Shown: positions 1 to 7,377 of the stretch, piece after piece
How positions within the stretch are numbered: the first letter of the stretch is position 1
Layout: every line of letters starts with the position of its first letter
NCBI GenBank assembly: GCA_964398185.1
Contig: CAYNML010000028.1
Location: 1 to 64,000, forward strand
Length of the DNA stretch: 64,000 nucleotides
Source: Fen-1058 sp964398185
GTDB taxonomy: Bacteria > Chloroflexota > Anaerolineae > Fen-1058
Reading direction: 5' to 3'
Translations under genes and position numbers: made by a program
Notes under the pieces: model-generated
What the model saw: only the letters and a program-made list of their open reading frames with translations
What the model was told of the DNA's origin: nothing
Database searches by the model: none

Positions 1-30
1 AATCCGTGTTCATCCGTGTAATCCGTGTCC
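1..30. repeat. ATCCGTGT palindromic repeat, partial copy cut by the window edge
   Basis: Repeated ATCCGTGT/AATCCGTGT units run up to position 30, just before the carboxyltransferase start. The same units form one arm of the complete palindrome at 1599-1675, so this looks like the right arm of another copy whose left arm lies outside the window. Confidence 0.7.
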
Positions 31-39
31 TAAAAATCC

Positions 40-1596
40 ATGCCCACTCACGATGATCTCCTCAACGAACTGAATCAACACCGCGATCAGATTCAGCAAG
101 GCGGCGGCGCAGCCCGCATCGACGCGCAGCACGCCAAGGGCAAGCTCACCGCGCGCGAACGCCTCGCCTGCCTGCTGGATGAAGGCACGTTCCAGGAGAT
201 CGATCCGTACATGGCGCATCGTCACAGTGACTTTGGCATGGACGCACAGCGCCATCCCGGCGACAGCGTCATCGTCGGCTTCGGCAAGATCGACGGTCGC
301 AAAGTGGCCGTGTACGCGCAGGACTTCACCGTGCTCGGCGGATCGTTCTCGGAAGTGCAGGGACAGAAGGTCGCCAAGATCATGGACATGGCGCTGGACA
401 GCGGCGTGCCCGTCATCGGCCTCAACGACTCCGTCGGCGCGCGCATTCAAGAAGGCGTCTACTCGCTGGCCGCGTACAGCGAACTCTTCTGGCGCAACAC
501 GCAGGCCAGCGGCGTCATCCCGCAGATCAGCGTCATGCTCGGCCCGTGCGCGGGCGGCTCGGTCTATTCGCCCGGCCTCACCGACTTCGTCATCATGACG
601 CGCGGCCTCAGCCACATGTTCATCACCGGCCCGGATGTGATCAAGACCGTCACCGGCGAAGAGGTCGATGTCGAAACGCTGGGCGGCGCGCAGGCCCATA
701 GTTCGATCAGTGGTGTCGCGCATTTTGTGGCCGATGACGAACAGGCTGCGTGTGATCTTACACGCCGATTGCTCAGCTATCTCCCATCGAACAACGTCGA
801 AGCTGCGCCCGTACTCCACCCGATCGCTGATCAGCGCCCGACGGTTGTTGATCTCAACACGATCATCCCACTCGACCCGACGGAAGCCTACGACATGCAG
901 CTCGTGATCGAGCAGGTCTTCGATCCCGCCAGTTTTCTCGAAGTCCACGCCCACTTCGCGCCGAACGCTATCGTCGGCTTCGCGCGCCTCAACGGCGAAG
1001 TGATTGGTCTCGTCGCGCAGCAGCCGCTCGTGCTGGCCGGTGTCATCGACATCGACGCGTCGGACAAGATGGCGCGCTTCATTCGCTTCTGCGATGCGTT
1101 CAACATCCCGCTGATCACTTTTGTGGACTCGCCCGGCTTCCTGCCCGGTCTCGATCAAGAACACGGCGGCATCATCCGGCATGGCGCGAAGATCGTGTAC
1201 GCGTATTCCGAAGCGACCGTGCCAAAGATTGCCGTGATCACGCGCAAAGCATATGGCGGCGCGTACATCGTCATGAGCAGCAAGCACATCCGCACCGATC
1301 TGGTCTTCGCATGGCCCACCGCCGAGATCGCCGTGATGGGCGCGGAGGGCGCGGTCGGCATTTTGTATGGCAAGGACTTGAAGAAGTTTGCGGGCGATGT
1401 CGAGGCCGAACGGGCGCGGCTCGAAGCGGAGTTCCGCGAAAAATTCGGCAAGCCCTATTACGCGGCGGCCAGCGGTCACGTCGACGACATCATTGCGCCG
1501 AGCGAAACGCGCGCCCGCCTCATTGCTGCGCTCGATTTCCTGCGCGACAAAGCAGCTTCATCGCCGCCAAAGAAGCACGGCAATATACCACTCTAA
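40..1596 (+). CDS. Acyl-CoA carboxylase, carboxyltransferase (beta) subunit
   Basis: The 518-residue product is the carboxyltransferase half of a biotin-dependent acyl-CoA carboxylase of the propionyl-/methylmalonyl-CoA type, which moves CO2 between carboxybiotin and an acyl-CoA. The length is normal for PccB. The N-terminal crotonase-like half carries the family sequences KLTARERLACLLDEGTF and GGSFSEVQGQKVAKIMDMAL, with the GPCAGGSVYSPGLTD oxyanion-hole segment near residue 175. The C-terminal half has VDSPGFLPGLDQEHGGIIRHGAK and the Gly-rich KAYGGAYIVMSSK. No biotin carboxylase or biotin carrier gene is in view. It is flanked on both sides by ATCCGTGT palindromes, and the ribosome site before ATG 40 is weak. 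It could serve propionyl-CoA metabolism or act as a decarboxylase subunit; the exact substrate cannot be read from sequence. Its link to the downstream fdrA cluster is positional only. Confidence 0.93.
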   Translation: MPTHDDLLNELNQHRDQIQQGGGAARIDAQHAKGKLTARERLACLLDEGTFQEIDPYMAHRHSDFGMDAQRHPGDSVIVGFGKIDGRKVAVYAQDFTVLGGSFSEVQGQKVAKIMDMALDSGVPVIGLNDSVGARIQEGVYSLAAYSELFWRNTQASGVIPQISVMLGPCAGGSVYSPGLTDFVIMTRGLSHMFITGPDVIKTVTGEEVDVETLGGAQAHSSISGVAHFVADDEQAACDLTRRLLSYLPSNNVEAAPVLHPIADQRPTVVDLNTIIPLDPTEAYDMQLVIEQVFDPASFLEVHAHFAPNAIVGFARLNGEVIGLVAQQPLVLAGVIDIDASDKMARFIRFCDAFNIPLITFVDSPGFLPGLDQEHGGIIRHGAKIVYAYSEATVPKIAVITRKAYGGAYIVMSSKHIRTDLVFAWPTAEIAVMGAEGAVGILYGKDLKKFAGDVEAERARLEAEFREKFGKPYYAAASGHVDDIIAPSETRARLIAALDFLRDKAASSPPKKHGNIPL

Positions 1597-1598
1597 TT

Positions 1599-1675
1599 GG
1601 ACACGGATTACACGGATGAACACAGATTCAAAAGAAAATCCGTGAGAATCTGTGTAATCCGTGGCAGCCGTGTCC
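1599..1675. repeat. ATCCGTGT palindromic repeat, complete copy
   Basis: A 77-bp imperfect palindrome that starts GGACACGG and ends CCGTGTCC. Its arms are built from ACACGGAT/ATCCGTGT units and its loop is A-rich. It occupies nearly the whole gap between the carboxyltransferase stop and the fdrA ribosome site. There is no T-tract typical of a terminator. Confidence 0.8.
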
Positions 1676-1691
1676 CATAAGGAGTTTGGCA

Positions 1692-3284
1692 TTGGCCATC
1701 AAAACCCTCGTCAAGAAAAGCGAATACCACGACTCGGTCACGCTGATGCTCGTTGCGCGCGAGTTGACCAAATTCCCCGGCGTGATTGACGTCGGCGTGA
1801 TCATGGCGACCGAAGCCAATAAGGCGCTGCTGAAAGAATCAGGCTTGCTCACGCCCGAAGCGCAATCCGCTACCCCAAACGATCTCGTCATCGTCGTCAG
1901 TGCGGATAACGGTGTGGCAGATGCCGCCCTGCTCGAAGCCGAACGCTTGCTCAGGCAAAAACGATCGTCCGATGAAGGCGCGGAGTTTCGCCCCAAGACC
2001 TTGCGCGCCGCGGTGAAAGCTAATCCTAAAGCCAACGTCGCCGTGATCTCCGTCGCGGGCCGGTATGCCACCGACGAGGCGTGGGATGCACTGCGGCGCG
2101 GCCTGCACGTGTTGCTCTTCAGCGACAACGTCTCGCTCGCAGACGAGATCGCGTTGAAGGCCTACGCGCGCGATCACGGCTTGCTGTTGATGGGGCCCGG
2201 CGCGGGCACGGCGATCCTCAACGGTGTGGCGCTCGGCTTTGCCAACGTCGTGCCGAGCGGGCCGGTGGGCATCGTCTCGGCGGCGGGCACGGGCTTGCAG
2301 GAAGTGAGTACGCTGCTGGCGAAACATGGCGTCGGCATCACGCAGGGACTTGGCACCGGCGGACGCGATCTCAAAGAGGAAGTCGGCGGCATCATGATGC
2401 TCGAAGGACTCAAGGCCCTACAAGCCGATCCGGCGACGAAGGTCATCGCGCTCGTCAGTAAGCCGCCCTCGCCGGGTGTGGCCGAAGCCATCCTCGATCA
2501 AGTGGCGCAGAGCGACAAGCCGACGATCATCGGGTTCATGGGCGCATCTCCCCAAACCACGTCATTGCGAGGAGCGCTGTTTGCGACGAAGCAATCTCAT
2601 CCGTCCGACAAGGAGATTGCCTCGCAAAAAACGCTCGCCATGACGTTGCAGCAGACGGCCCTGCTCGCTGCGAAGGCCGCCGGCGCAAATATCGATGTCA
2701 CCGAGATAATTACGCGGGAAGAAGCCGCATTGCAAGCCCAGGCAACAGAACTACGCACCTTGCTCAAGCCAGAACAAAAATACTTGCGTGGTCTATTCTC
2801 AGGCGGCACGCTCTGCTACGAGGCGCAAGTGATCTGGCGCGACATACTGAAAGAGCCAGTCTTCTCGAATGCGCCGTTGAAGCACGAAAACCAACTCGCC
2901 GATTCGCTGCACAGCGTCGGGCACACCTGTGTCGATCTGGGCGAGGAAGAATTCACCGTTGGCCGTCCGCACCCGATGATCGACAATGACCTGCGCATTC
3001 GACGGTTGCTGCAAGAAGCGCGCGATCCCGAAGTCGCTGTCATCATGCTCGATGTCGTCATCGGCTACGGCGCGCACCCCGATCCCGTGAGCGAACTCGG
3101 CCCTGCGATCCGGCAGGCAAAGCAACTTGCTATGGGCGAACTCATCGTCGTTGCGTCAGTCATCGGCACGGAGCAAGACCCGCAGCGACTCAGCGCGCAG
3201 GTGGTGGCGTTGCAGGCGGCAGGTGCGATCGTGTGTGATAGCAATGCCGCCGCGGCGAAGTTGGTCGCGCTGATCGTTGGATAA
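1692..3284 (+). CDS. fdrA: FdrA-family protein (acyl-CoA synthetase-like; AllF-type)
   Basis: The 530-residue product belongs to the FdrA family, which has the fold of the succinyl-CoA synthetase alpha chain. In E. coli FdrA (AllF) works with YlbE (AllG) and YlbF (AllH) as an oxamate carbamoyltransferase. The N-terminus IKTLVKKSEYHDSVTLM is typical. A CoA-ligase-like domain follows, with GPGAGTAILNGVALGFANVV and GIVSAAGTGLQEVSTLLAKHG near residues 175-215, and the C-terminal half contains GGTLCYEAQVI and VIMLDVVIGYGAHPDP. I chose TTG 1692 because the AAGGAG ribosome site lies 7 bp upstream of it, whereas TTG 1686 is too close. Residues near 291-318 are translated from a palindromic repeat (2560-2645). 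DUF1116 and DUF2877 genes nearby support the complex. Confidence 0.88.
   Translation: MAIKTLVKKSEYHDSVTLMLVARELTKFPGVIDVGVIMATEANKALLKESGLLTPEAQSATPNDLVIVVSADNGVADAALLEAERLLRQKRSSDEGAEFRPKTLRAAVKANPKANVAVISVAGRYATDEAWDALRRGLHVLLFSDNVSLADEIALKAYARDHGLLLMGPGAGTAILNGVALGFANVVPSGPVGIVSAAGTGLQEVSTLLAKHGVGITQGLGTGGRDLKEEVGGIMMLEGLKALQADPATKVIALVSKPPSPGVAEAILDQVAQSDKPTIIGFMGASPQTTSLRGALFATKQSHPSDKEIASQKTLAMTLQQTALLAAKAAGANIDVTEIITREEAALQAQATELRTLLKPEQKYLRGLFSGGTLCYEAQVIWRDILKEPVFSNAPLKHENQLADSLHSVGHTCVDLGEEEFTVGRPHPMIDNDLRIRRLLQEARDPEVAVIMLDVVIGYGAHPDPVSELGPAIRQAKQLAMGELIVVASVIGTEQDPQRLSAQVVALQAAGAIVCDSNAAAAKLVALIVG
2560..2645. repeat. GTCATTGCGA palindromic repeat inside fdrA, read in frame
   Basis: CGTCATTGCGAGGAGCGC...GCTCGCCATGACG closely matches the intergenic copies at 3285-3387, 3699-3786 and 3799-3878, but here it lies within the fdrA reading frame. 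It is translated as SLRGALFATKQSHPSDKE followed by IASQKTLAMT. The frame stays open and recognisable FdrA sequence resumes downstream. Confidence 0.88.
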
Positions 3285-3387
3285 CGTCATTGCGACCCCG
3301 CCAACGGCGCGGGGCAGGTGAGCGCAGTTTGCGACGAAGCAATCCCGCCGGAATGAGATTGCTTCGCACACTGCGCTCGCAATGACG
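3285..3387. repeat. GTCATTGCGA palindromic repeat, copy 2
   Basis: It begins directly after the fdrA TAA and ends just before the GIY-YIG gene. The arms are CGTCATTGCGA and CGCAATGACG. The stretch from AGCGCAGTTTGCGACG to the right end is identical by eye to copy 4 (3799-3878), which points to recent duplication or gene conversion. Confidence 0.88.
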
Positions 3388-3389
3388 AG

Positions 3390-3695
3390 ATGGAACGGTT
3401 CCAGATGCAAGATCGCCAATCTTTCATCTACATCCTGACGAACAAGTACAACAAAGTCTTGTACACGGGCGTTACTTCTGATCTCAAGAAGCGCATTTGG
3501 GAACACAGGGAAAAACTGGTCGACGGTTTTACCAAACGTTACAATGTGACCAAGTTGGTCTATTACGAGGTCTTTACCGACATACGCGATGCAATTGCGC
3601 GCGAGAAGCAAATCAAGGCAGGGTCGCGGCAAAAGAAGATTGACTTGATCAATGGCCTGAATCCTGATTGGCGAGACCTGTATGATGAACTCTAA
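3390..3695 (+). CDS. Small GIY-YIG endonuclease-like protein
   Basis: A 101-residue single-domain GIY-YIG protein. FIYILTNKYNKVLYTGVTSD carries the YI...YTG form of the GIY-YIG signature, followed by LKKRIWEHRE with the catalytic-type Arg and His. AIAREKQIKAGSRQKKIDLI contains the conserved Glu and Lys. This domain nicks DNA in UvrC and homing nucleases; small stand-alone members are common and their role is unclear. The start may be ATG 3390 or ATG 3405. The gene lies between two copies of the GTCATTGCGA palindrome and has no functional link to its catabolic neighbours, so it looks like a passenger of the repeat cluster. Confidence 0.88.
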   Translation: MERFQMQDRQSFIYILTNKYNKVLYTGVTSDLKKRIWEHREKLVDGFTKRYNVTKLVYYEVFTDIRDAIAREKQIKAGSRQKKIDLINGLNPDWRDLYDEL

Positions 3696-3698
3696 CGG

Positions 3699-3786
3699 CG
3701 TCATTGCGAGGAGCGTCTTTTCGCGACGAAACAATCTCGTCGGGGTTGGCAATGAGATTGCTTCGCAAACAGCGCTCGCAATGACG
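3699..3786. repeat. GTCATTGCGA palindromic repeat, copy 3
   Basis: An 88-bp palindrome starting CGTCATTGCGAGGAGCG and ending CGCTCGCAATGACG. It begins 3 bp after the GIY-YIG stop codon. Its central part differs from copies 2 and 4. Confidence 0.85.
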
Positions 3787-3798
3787 ACGGAGGGGAAG

Positions 3799-3878
3799 CG
3801 TCATTGCGAGGAGCGCAGTTTGCGACGAAGCAATCCCGCCGGAATGAGATTGCTTCGCACACTGCGCTCGCAATGACG
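3799..3878. repeat. GTCATTGCGA palindromic repeat, copy 4
   Basis: An 80-bp palindrome whose sequence from AGCGCAGTTTGCG to the end is identical by eye to copy 2. It sits 12 bp after copy 3 and just left of the assembly gap. With copy 2 it brackets the GIY-YIG gene. Confidence 0.88.
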
Positions 3879-3900
3879 GATTTGCGCCCGCGTCCTTGCG

Positions 3901-4000
3901 NNNNNNNNNNNNNNNNNNNNNNNNNNNNNNNNNNNNNNNNNNNNNNNNNNNNNNNNNNNNNNNNNNNNNNNNNNNNNNNNNNNNNNNNNNNNNNNNNNNN
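3901..4000. other. Assembly gap (100 N)
   Basis: Exactly 100 undetermined bases, the usual placeholder for a scaffold gap of unknown size. It follows near-identical palindromic repeats that probably broke the assembly. More repeat copies or a small gene may be missing here. The reading frame crossing the N run is not evidence for a longer DUF1116 protein. Confidence 0.95.
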
Positions 4001-4033
4001 CGTTTTTCGCCTTACGTTTTACGGAGACAACCT

Positions 4034-5449
4034 ATGCCTAAACTCAACGAACTCTTCAACCAACCTCTCGCCATCGTTAACGTCGGCCTTAGCAACATGG
4101 CGCAGTCGGTGAAGGAGCAGGGCGTGCCCGTCATCGATGTCGATTGGAAGCCGCCCGTCGAGGGTGTGCCGCGCCTGCGGGTCACGAAGAACGGCATCGA
4201 CATCGACACCGCCAACGAGGAAGCCATCAAGCGCATCAAGGCCGCACGCCCGACGCTCGTCGGCATGGGGATTGCGCGCGATGTGATCCCCGGCATGCAC
4301 AAGCATCTCATTTTGCACGCCGGCCCGCCCATCACCTGGGAGCGCATGTGCGGCCCGCAGCGTGGCGCGGTGATGGGTGCGTTGATGTATGAAGGTCTCG
4401 CGCAGGATGAGACCGAAGCGGAAAAACTCGCGGCTTCAGGCGACATCGAGTTTTCGCCGTGCCATCATCATCACACCGTCGGGCCGATGGCGGGTATCGT
4501 GTCGCCGTCGATGCCGGTGTTCGTCTTCGAGAACAAGACCTTCGGCAATCGCGCCTTCTGCACGCAGAACGAAGGCCTGGGCAAAGTGCTGCGCTACGGC
4601 GGCATGGGACCAGAAGTGATTGCTCGCCTCAAATGGATGGAGACCGATCTCTACCCCACGCTCGATCGGGCCTTGCAGTCCCTGCCGGACGGCATCGACG
4701 TGAAGGCGTTGATCGCACAGGCGTTACACATGGGCGACGAGGGACACAATCGCAATCGGGCGGGCACCAGCCTCTTCCTGCGAGCCATCGGCCCGGCGCT
4801 AGCCCGCACCAATCGCGATAATGAAACGCTCGCCAAAGTGATCGAGTTCATCGATCGCAACGATCACTGGTTCCTCAATCTCAGCATGCCCGCGGGCAAG
4901 TGCGCGGTCGAACCAGCAGAGGGAATTGAAGGCAGCAGCATCGTGATCGTGATGGCGCGCAATGGCACGGACTTCGGCATCAAGATCGCCGCCCTGCCCG
5001 ATCGGTGGTTCACCGCCCCCTCGGGCAAAGTGCAAGGCTTGTACTTTCCCGGCTACACCGAGGATGACGCCAATCCCGACATCGGAGATAGTACAATTAC
5101 TGAGACGGCAGGCTACGGCGGCTTTGCGATGGCAGCGGCTCCGGCGATTACGCAATTCGTCGGCGGCACGCCGCAAATGGCGATCGATGTGACGCGCGAG
5201 ATGTACGAAATCACCTTCAGCGAACACGAAGGCTTCACCATTCCGATCTTGAACTTCCGTGGCACGCCCTTAGGCATCGATGTGCGCAAAGTGATGGAGA
5301 CTGGCATCCTGCCACGCCTCAACACTGGCATTGCCCATAAGAAGCCGGGCGTCGGCATGGTGGGCGCAGGAATTTTGCGCGCCCCGGAGAAATGCTTTGC
5401 CGATGCGTTTGAAGCGCTGAAGGAACGGTGCGTAACGAGTAACGAGTAA
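4034..5449 (+). CDS. allG: DUF1116 protein (YlbE/AllG-type subunit)
   Basis: The 471-residue product belongs to the DUF1116 family, which normally accompanies FdrA. The E. coli member YlbE (AllG) is a subunit of oxamate carbamoyltransferase with FdrA and YlbF. Family features include FNQPLAIVNVGLSNMAQSV at the N-terminus, GPPITWERMCGPQRGAVMGA near residue 97, the His-rich FSPCHHHHTVGPMAGIVSP near residue 139, and GDEGHNRNRAGTSLFLR near residue 235. ATG 4034 has a GGAG site 7 bp upstream. The last codons (CVTSNE and the stop) lie inside the palindrome at 5432-5494, so the natural C-terminus may have been replaced by repeat sequence. The DUF2877 gene at 7378-8304 supplies the third subunit family. 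Confidence 0.87.
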   Translation: MPKLNELFNQPLAIVNVGLSNMAQSVKEQGVPVIDVDWKPPVEGVPRLRVTKNGIDIDTANEEAIKRIKAARPTLVGMGIARDVIPGMHKHLILHAGPPITWERMCGPQRGAVMGALMYEGLAQDETEAEKLAASGDIEFSPCHHHHTVGPMAGIVSPSMPVFVFENKTFGNRAFCTQNEGLGKVLRYGGMGPEVIARLKWMETDLYPTLDRALQSLPDGIDVKALIAQALHMGDEGHNRNRAGTSLFLRAIGPALARTNRDNETLAKVIEFIDRNDHWFLNLSMPAGKCAVEPAEGIEGSSIVIVMARNGTDFGIKIAALPDRWFTAPSGKVQGLYFPGYTEDDANPDIGDSTITETAGYGGFAMAAAPAITQFVGGTPQMAIDVTREMYEITFSEHEGFTIPILNFRGTPLGIDVRKVMETGILPRLNTGIAHKKPGVGMVGAGILRAPEKCFADAFEALKERCVTSNE

Positions 5450-5494
5450 CCAGTAACGTGTAATTCGCTGTTACTCATTACTCGTTACTCATTA
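5432..5494. repeat. GTAACGAGTAA/TTACTCGTTAC palindromic repeat overlapping a stop codon
   Basis: The left arm GTAACGAGTAACGAGTAAC contains the DUF1116 stop codon, and the right arm is TTACTCATTACTCGTTACTC. This is a third repeat family. It could fold as an mRNA hairpin but has no terminal T-run. Confidence 0.8.
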
Positions 5495-5527
5495 GACCAA
5501 CCCATACCACCTCAAAGGAGTCTTACC

Positions 5528-6406
5528 ATGAAGTTCATCGATCTTACCATTCCCCTCGGTATTGGCACGCCCGCGTGGCCGACGTATGAGCCGCTGCAAG
5601 TGAAGTATTTTAAGCGGCTGGCCCCCAATGGCGCGAACGGACAAGTGCTCACGCACTCCAATCACTTGGGCACGCACCTCGACGGCGAGATTCATTTTCA
5701 TACGCCGGGTAAAGACATCGCTTCGTTGACGATGGACTATCTCGTGCATGAAGCCGCCGTCGTCGATCTCAGCGATGTGTGCGGCGACTACGACGTGTAC
5801 ACCAGCAAGATGGTCGAAGAGCGCGTCGAGGTGAAAGAGGGCGACATCCTCGTCATTCACACCGGCTATCACCACTTTGGCTGGGATCAACCCACGGCGG
5901 ATGAGATCCGCTACATGGTCAAGCACCCCGGTCCTGATCGCGAGTTCGCCGAGTGGTGCAAGGCCAAGAAACTGCGCTGGCTGGCGGTGGATTGCGGCAG
6001 CGCCGATCATCCGATGAACACCATCATCCGCGACTGGATGCCGCGCCAGGCTCGGCAGGCCGAGAAACACTTCCAGAAGAAATACGGCAAGCCGCTGGCT
6101 GAGTTCTTCGACGACAGCAAATATCAGCTGATGCACATCGAGATGTTCCCGTACGGCATCGTGCACGCCGAGTGCTTCGGCGGCGACATCGATCTGCTGT
6201 GCAATCAGCGCGTGACCGTGGGCTTCTTCCCGTGGCGCTTCGTCGACGGCGAATCGTGCATTGGTCGCGCCGTGGCGATCGTCGAAGATGATCGCTACGA
6301 AGAATTGATGGCGAAGAAGGCCAGCATGCCCAAGACCAAGTTCGGCGATGCGATCGATCCCACGCACGTGGAGCGGATCGAGGCGTTGTCGAAAGCCGCG
6401 CTGTGA
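5528..6406 (+). CDS. Cyclase-family metal-dependent hydrolase
   Basis: The 292-residue product belongs to the cyclase / kynurenine-formamidase-like family. These metal-dependent hydrolases open amide or imide bonds, as in N-formylkynurenine and isatin. It starts with MKFIDLTIPLGIGTPAWP and has the metal-binding motif H46-LGT-H50-L-D52. Later signatures include GDILVIHTGYH and LRWLAVDCGSADHPMNT. The ribosome site AAGGAG is well placed. It lies between the DUF1116 and nitrilase-family genes, so its likely job is to hydrolyse a cyclic ureide, imide or amide feeding the carbamoyl-transfer step. The exact substrate is inference. Confidence 0.88.
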   Translation: MKFIDLTIPLGIGTPAWPTYEPLQVKYFKRLAPNGANGQVLTHSNHLGTHLDGEIHFHTPGKDIASLTMDYLVHEAAVVDLSDVCGDYDVYTSKMVEERVEVKEGDILVIHTGYHHFGWDQPTADEIRYMVKHPGPDREFAEWCKAKKLRWLAVDCGSADHPMNTIIRDWMPRQARQAEKHFQKKYGKPLAEFFDDSKYQLMHIEMFPYGIVHAECFGGDIDLLCNQRVTVGFFPWRFVDGESCIGRAVAIVEDDRYEELMAKKASMPKTKFGDAIDPTHVERIEALSKAAL

Positions 6407-6416
6407 TATAGATTTG

Positions 6417-6477
6417 ATCCACGAAGGGCACGAAGTTCACTAAGACTGTTTTCGTGCCCTTCGTGCTCTTCGTGGAT
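6417..6477. repeat. ATCCACGAAGG palindromic repeat
   Basis: A near-perfect inverted repeat from ATCCACGAAGGGCACGAAG to CTTCGTGGAT, filling the gap between the cyclase and nitrilase-family genes. This is a fourth palindrome family in this region. Confidence 0.8.
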
Positions 6478-6489
6478 GGAGAGGAACGT

Positions 6490-7371
6490 ATGCTCAAATT
6501 CACCGCCGCCTGTGCCCAGTTTGCGATTACGCCCATGCAGCCACGCGAGAACGTGCAGAAGGCTGCACACTGGATCGAGCGCGCGGTGCGCGAAACCAAC
6601 GCCCGATTGGTGATCGTGCCCGAGACGATCACAACGGGCTTTGTGCCCGGCATTCCCGCCGTCGAGTTGTGGGATGTGGTCGATGCGCTGCCCGGCGCAT
6701 TGAGTGCGCCTATCGCAGAAATGGCCAGAAAACTGGGCATTTTCGTGGTTTTTCCGACTTACGAACGCGGCGCGGAACGCGGCGTAGTCTACAACTCAGC
6801 GGCGTTGATCGATCCGCGCGGGGAAGTGATCGGCGTGTACCGCAAGACGCATCTCTTTCCGACGGAGCGCAAGAGTGCGGGCGGGTGGAGCACGCCGGGG
6901 AGCAAGCCCGTGGTTGTCGAGACGGAGTTGGGATCGATCGGGTTGATGATCTGCTACGACGGCGACTTCCCCGAGTTGGCGCGCTGCGAAGCGATTATGG
7001 GCGCGGAGATCATCTGTCGGCCCAGCGCGCTGCTGCGGTCATTTGAGATTTGGGAGATGACGAACAAAGCACGAGCGTACGATAATCATGTGTACCTGCT
7101 GGCCTGCAACATGGTGGGGCCGGACGCGGGGAGCAATTACTATTTCGGCCACTCGATGATCGTGTCGCCCATCGCACAGGTGCAGGCGCTGGCGCGCGGC
7201 ACCGAAGAAGTCATCGCCGTCGAACTCGATCCCGATCCGATCAAGAAACTCACCTACGGCGCGCAGACGCCGATGATCTTTGATCACCTGCAAGATCGCA
7301 ATCTGGCGGCATACGAAAACATCCTCACCCCGGCGCGCAGCCGCTTCGAGCCGGCGAAGCGCTTTGATTGA
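6490..7371 (+). CDS. Nitrilase-superfamily carbon-nitrogen hydrolase
   Basis: The 293-residue product is a carbon-nitrogen hydrolase with an intact Glu-Lys-Cys triad: E45 in VIVPETITTGF, K119 in GVYRKTHLFP and C155 in GLMICYDGDFPE. The family includes amidases, beta-ureidopropionase and N-carbamoyl amino acid hydrolases. I chose ATG 6490 because GGAGAGGAA precedes it and the family N-terminus LKFTAACAQF begins there; an upstream in-frame ATG at 6454 lies inside the palindrome. In this cluster it may cleave an amide or N-carbamoyl group after ring opening by the cyclase-family enzyme. It ends 6 bp from the convergent DUF2877 gene. Confidence 0.9.
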   Translation: MLKFTAACAQFAITPMQPRENVQKAAHWIERAVRETNARLVIVPETITTGFVPGIPAVELWDVVDALPGALSAPIAEMARKLGIFVVFPTYERGAERGVVYNSAALIDPRGEVIGVYRKTHLFPTERKSAGGWSTPGSKPVVVETELGSIGLMICYDGDFPELARCEAIMGAEIICRPSALLRSFEIWEMTNKARAYDNHVYLLACNMVGPDAGSNYYFGHSMIVSPIAQVQALARGTEEVIAVELDPDPIKKLTYGAQTPMIFDHLQDRNLAAYENILTPARSRFEPAKRFD

Positions 7372-7377
7372 TGGACA

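Noticed and set aside
10..1479. Long antisense open frame opposite the carboxyltransferase gene
   Set aside because: The plus-strand product is a clear PccB-type enzyme; the antisense frame is a GC-rich shadow with Arg/Asp/His-rich composition and no recognisable domain.
3682..3876. Short frame reading through palindromic repeats
   Set aside because: It consists of translated repeat sequence (SLRRSNPAG...LLRTLRSQ) with no independent support.
3896..4033. N-terminal extension of the DUF1116 protein across the N gap
   Set aside because: The extension is unknown bases; the family start at ATG 4034 has a ribosome site.
5492..6367. Antisense frame of 291 codons opposite the cyclase-family gene
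   Set aside because: The plus-strand frame has the HxxxHxD metal motif and a good ribosome site; the antisense product matches nothing.
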